Assembly: GCA_038204505.1 (NCBI GenBank)
Contig: JBBRCV010000240.1
Span: 1-8,305, forward strand
Direction: 5' to 3'
DNA from: Timaviella sp038204505
Lineage (GTDB): Bacteria > Cyanobacteriota > Cyanobacteriia > Elainellales > Elainellaceae
Length of the DNA stretch: 8,305 nucleotides
Position numbers and translations under genes: made by a program. Position 1 is the first letter of the stretch. Every line of letters begins with the position of its first letter. Shown here in pieces: positions 6,317-8,305 of this stretch. The notes beneath the pieces were generated by a model that saw only the letters and a program-made list of their open reading frames with translations, had not been told where the DNA came from and did not search any database.

Positions 6317-7267
6317 ATGACGGGTGATTTACCTTTAGATTTGATGGCAGGAAACTTAATCCCAGTTGCGCCACCGGGATTCAAATCGGGGTTTGTCGGA
6401 ATTATTGGTCGCCCCAACGTGGGTAAGTCTACTCTAATGAATCATTTGATTGGGCAGAAAATTGCGATTACCTCTCCCATTCCGCAAACAACTCGCAACC
6501 GTCTGCGGGGAATTTTGACTCAGCCAGAGGCACAGATCATTTTTGTCGATACTCCCGGCATCCATAAGCCTCATCATCAGCTCGGTCAAGTTCTGGTCAA
6601 AAACGCTTGCCTCGCCATTGAATCGGTAGACGTGGTGCTGCTAGTGGTAGATGGCACAGTCGATCTGGGGGGCGGCGATCGCTTCATTGCCGAACTTTTG
6701 ACCCGCACTCAATCTCCCGTCATTTTGGGGATCAACAAAGCCGACCTCCAGCCCACCGCTTGCCTGGGCATCGACGAAACCTACACCCAACTTGCCACCG
6801 AACGGGGCTGGTCAACCGTCAAGTTTTCCGCCCTCACAGGAGACGGGCTAGATGATCTGCAAACCCAGCTTGTAGAAGCCCTGGAGCCAGGTCCCTACTA
6901 CTATCCCCCCGACTTGGTGACTGACCAGCCTGAACGGTTCATTATGGGTGAACTGATTCGGGAGCAGATTTTGATGATGACGCGGGAAGAAGTGCCTCAC
7001 TCAGTGGCGATCGCCGTCGATGTCGTTGAAGAAGAACCCACTATCACCCGCATTCTTGCCACCATACACGTTGAGCGCGACTCTCAAAAAGGCATTCTGA
7101 TTGGCAAGGGCGGCAAAATGCTGAAGGAAATTGGCACGGCTGCCCGTCAACAGATCCAAAAGCTCGTCATGGGCAAGGTTTACCTGGAACTATTCGTCAA
7201 AGTTCAACCTAAATGGCGACAATCTCGAACTCAGCTTGCCGAGTTAGGCTATCGCATTGAGGGCTAA
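6317..7267 (+). CDS. era: GTPase Era, 16S rRNA-binding ribosome assembly factor
   Basis: Era binds GTP and the 3' end of 16S rRNA and helps 30S subunits mature, acting in the cytosol and at the membrane face. All expected motifs are present in the 316 residues: Walker A/G1 GRPNVGKST (31-39), G2 around QTTRNR (57-62), G3 DTPGI (78-82), G4 NKAD (140-143) and G5 SALTG (171-175). The PERFIMGELIREQIL linker (205-219) leads into a C-terminal KH RNA-binding domain with ILIGKGGKMLKEIG (260-273). The length is near the family's usual 300; the extra residues are a 20-24 residue N-terminal tail, MTGDLPLDLMAGN onwards, of unknown role. The gene is preceded by the ACAGTCAA repeat region and followed by a GC-rich hairpin, so it may be a single-gene unit. 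A TATAAA at 6243-6248 is a possible -10 element, without a convincing -35. Confidence 0.96.
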   Translation: MTGDLPLDLMAGNLIPVAPPGFKSGFVGIIGRPNVGKSTLMNHLIGQKIAITSPIPQTTRNRLRGILTQPEAQIIFVDTPGIHKPHHQLGQVLVKNACLAIESVDVVLLVVDGTVDLGGGDRFIAELLTRTQSPVILGINKADLQPTACLGIDETYTQLATERGWSTVKFSALTGDGLDDLQTQLVEALEPGPYYYPPDLVTDQPERFIMGELIREQILMMTREEVPHSVAIAVDVVEEEPTITRILATIHVERDSQKGILIGKGGKMLKEIGTAARQQIQKLVMGKVYLELFVKVQPKWRQSRTQLAELGYRIEG

Positions 7268-7291
7268 GTGAGGGCTAAGTGAGGGCTAGGA
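7259..7291 (+). repeat. Three tandem 11-bp repeats spanning the era stop codon
   Basis: GAGGGCTAAGT is repeated exactly at 7259-7269 and 7270-7280, then imperfectly as GAGGGCTAGGA at 7281-7291. The era stop TAA (7265-7267) lies in the first unit and the second unit carries another TAA at 7276-7278. The array looks like a replication-slippage product. Confidence 0.85.
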
Positions 7292-7314
7292 GAGAAGCGT
7301 CCCAGGCTTCTCTC
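7290..7314 (+). terminator. Hairpin downstream of era, likely 3' end signal
   Basis: GAGAGAAGC (7290-7298) pairs perfectly with GCTTCTCTC (7306-7314) around a 7-base loop, starting 23 bases after the era stop. A G-T pair at 7289/7315 could extend it. No T run follows, so it may stabilise the 3' end or terminate without the classical tract. Confidence 0.6.
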
Positions 7315-7330
7315 TAACTCATAATCCGCA

Positions 7331-7387
7331 TATTTACGGTTGATTCATGAAACCTTATTGCTTAAATGGTTGTTATATCCGTAAATA
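7331..7387. repeat. 9-bp inverted repeat with a 39-base loop
   Basis: TATTTACGG (7331-7339) is the exact reverse complement of CCGTAAATA (7379-7387). Given the large loop it may be two facing protein-binding half-sites, a weak RNA hairpin, or chance. Confidence 0.35.
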
Positions 7388-7474
7388 GCCCTATTTGGCT
7401 TCATTACTCTCTGTAAAAACGCGATTTCGCTAACGGGCATAACTCGGCACAATGACAAATACAGGCAGAGCATC

Positions 7475-7506
7475 TTTTGAATTTTTGCAATTTTGAATTT
7501 TTGCAA
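7475..7506 (+). repeat. Exact 16-bp tandem duplication
   Basis: TTTTGAATTTTTGCAA is present twice in direct succession (7475-7490 and 7491-7506) with no mismatch, which suggests a recent duplication in non-coding DNA. The next three bases differ (TGT), so there are only two copies. Confidence 0.85.
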
Positions 7507-7612
7507 TGTGGAGTGAGTAGCTGGCAACTGTAGTTTTTCGATCTATAGTCCCTTGCTCAGCCCCCAGTTAGTTAGGCTTAATCAGCTAGTTCAGCTTAAA
7601 TAATCTCCATCT

Positions 7613-7616
7613 AGGA
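7613..7616 (+). promoter_or_regulatory. Ribosome binding site of the PAS-GAF gene
   Basis: AGGA lies eight bases before the ATG at 7625. An in-frame stop (TAA, 7601-7603) precedes it, so 7625 is the first possible ATG of this frame. Confidence 0.5.
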
Positions 7617-7624
7617 TTAGAATC

Positions 7625-8305
7625 ATGAGCCTCATTCCCCCTGCGAGGCAGGATTGCTATGAATCGTTATCACCGCCTCCAGATAGACGGACTGCAATTC
7701 GTCCAGTTATGCACCTTCCTAAGACTGGACCGACGCAGGCTATGTTGCCACAGCCGAAATCGGCAGCTTTTTCAAAGAATGGGGCGGCATCATTATGTTT
7801 TACTGTAAATGCTGCTGGGATCATTTTATCGGTTAATCTGCCAGGTGCGATCGCCCTGGGCTATCCCGTCGAATCGCTGATTGAGAGCGCCGTGGTTGAT
7901 TTAATCCACCCCCACGATCGCGATCGTTGGCAGCAGGAATGTCAATTGATTGCGCTCAACTGCGCTCAACTTTGCTCCAGCACATTCCGCTTTCTGCAAC
8001 AAGATGGCAGCAGCTTCGAGCAAAGCATGACGGCTCAAATCCTCCAGGGAGCCAGTGAACAGACGGTGCTATGGGTGGGAGTCAGCGTTCAGCCGGATTT
8101 AGCCACAGGTCAACAGGAGCAAATTACGGCGGTTCTGCGGTTGCAAGCAGAATGGAAACGATTGATGCAGGCGATCGCCCTGCCCGTCCGTCAATCTCTG
8201 CCCCTCAAGCAAGTCCTTAAAGCAACCGCCACTGAAGTTCAGCGCATTCTAGAAGCAGACCGCGTATTCGTCTATCTGTTCCATCCCAACACCGTCGGTA
8301 AAATT
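7625..8305 (+). CDS. PAS-GAF signalling protein, partial (N-terminal 227 residues)
   Basis: The frame is open from the ATG at 7625 to the window edge, 227 codons without a stop. Residues 1-52 (MSLIPPARQDCYESLSPPP onwards) are rich in Pro, Ser and Gln and probably disordered. A PAS domain follows at about 56-155: FTVNAAGIILSVN, then LGYPVESLIESAVVDLIHPHDRDRW, then STFRFLQQDGSSFEQSM. From about 178 a GAF domain begins: LMQAIALPVRQSLPLKQVLK, then TEVQRILEADRVFVYLFHP, the form seen at the start of cyanobacterial phytochrome-like and two-component GAF domains. Such proteins sense light, redox state or ligands and end in a histidine kinase, GGDEF or cyclase output, but the output and any bilin-binding Cys lie outside. 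No membrane segment is seen so far, so it is probably cytosolic. The start has an AGGA ribosome site. Confidence 0.83.
   Translation, partial: MSLIPPARQDCYESLSPPPDRRTAIRPVMHLPKTGPTQAMLPQPKSAAFSKNGAASLCFTVNAAGIILSVNLPGAIALGYPVESLIESAVVDLIHPHDRDRWQQECQLIALNCAQLCSSTFRFLQQDGSSFEQSMTAQILQGASEQTVLWVGVSVQPDLATGQQEQITAVLRLQAEWKRLMQAIALPVRQSLPLKQVLKATATEVQRILEADRVFVYLFHPNTVGKI
7951..7970 (+). repeat. Exact 10-bp tandem repeat inside the PAS coding region
   Basis: TGCGCTCAAC occurs twice in succession in the part encoding LIALNCAQLC, between the PAS HPHDR and FRF blocks. The unit is not a multiple of three, yet the PAS motifs on both sides read in the same frame. Confidence 0.7.

Larger units (their letters stand above)
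7268..7624. other. 357-base gene-free region between era and the PAS-GAF gene
   Basis: No credible coding region or tRNA is seen here. It holds the rest of the 11-bp repeat array, the era hairpin (7290-7314), a 9-bp inverted repeat (TATTTACGG at 7331-7339 with CCGTAAATA at 7379-7387, 39 bases apart), and an exact 16-bp tandem duplication (7475-7506). The last 100 bases are AT-rich and probably carry the promoter of the downstream gene, though I could not pick a convincing -35/-10 pair. Confidence 0.6.

Noticed and set aside
7345..7527. 60-residue minus-strand frame in the era/PAS-GAF gap
   Set aside because: It reads through the 16-bp duplication, has no ribosome site or recognisable family, and lies in AT-rich non-coding DNA.
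7268..7624. A tRNA or small RNA gene in the gap after era
   Set aside because: No cloverleaf with TTC-A-A T-loop or acceptor pairing was found; the hairpins present are simple and isolated.
7659..7817. Overlapping small frame MNRYHRLQIDGLQ at the start of the PAS-GAF gene
   Set aside because: About 52 codons, Arg/His/Cys-rich, nested in the PAS-GAF frame, which has the better ribosome site and a clear domain.

Overview
The window looks like ordinary chromosome from a cyanobacterium, probably a filamentous Leptolyngbya- or Oscillatoria-like lineage. The main evidence is the octamer GCGATCGC (HIP1), which occurs at least 15 times in 8.3 kb, where about 0.1 would be expected by chance. The proteins agree: a type III pantothenate kinase with the cyanobacterial-style WLALMIGNSR N-terminus, and a PAS-GAF sensor with a phytochrome-type GAF start. 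No mobile element, rRNA, tRNA or CRISPR array is visible.

Layout, left to right. (1) 1-174, minus: the N-terminal 58 residues of a Phd/YefM-type antitoxin, cut by the window edge; its toxin, if present, lies outside. (2) 340-3140, minus: a two-gene unit, first a 658-residue TPR-repeat protein, then coaX (pantothenate kinase, first step of coenzyme A synthesis). coaX starts at a GTG that overlaps the TPR stop in a 4-base GTGA. (3) 3293-4018, plus: a ComB-family 2-phosphosulfolactate phosphatase homologue, transcribed divergently from the TPR gene. (4) 4216-6051, minus: a 611-residue APC-superfamily permease closely resembling the Bacillus potassium importer KimA, with 12 likely membrane segments and a cytosolic C-terminal domain. 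It converges on comB, with a perfect 22-bp palindrome between them. (5) 6317-7267, plus: era, the ribosome-assembly GTPase. (6) 7268-7624: a 357-base gene-free stretch holding tandem repeats and hairpins. (7) 7625-8305, plus: the start of a PAS-GAF signalling protein that runs off the right edge.

The genes do not form one pathway. Only the TPR-coaX pair looks co-translated. The comB/TPR and kimA/era gaps are divergent control regions, and the second holds a regular array of ACAGTCAA repeats that reads as three TTGACT hexamers towards kimA.

I do not see a convincing new multi-gene system. The points most worth checking are the missing motif-1 aspartate in CoaX, a KimA homologue in a cyanobacterium, the repeat array between kimA and era, the ComB homologue in an organism not expected to make coenzyme M, and several short tandem duplications at gene ends.
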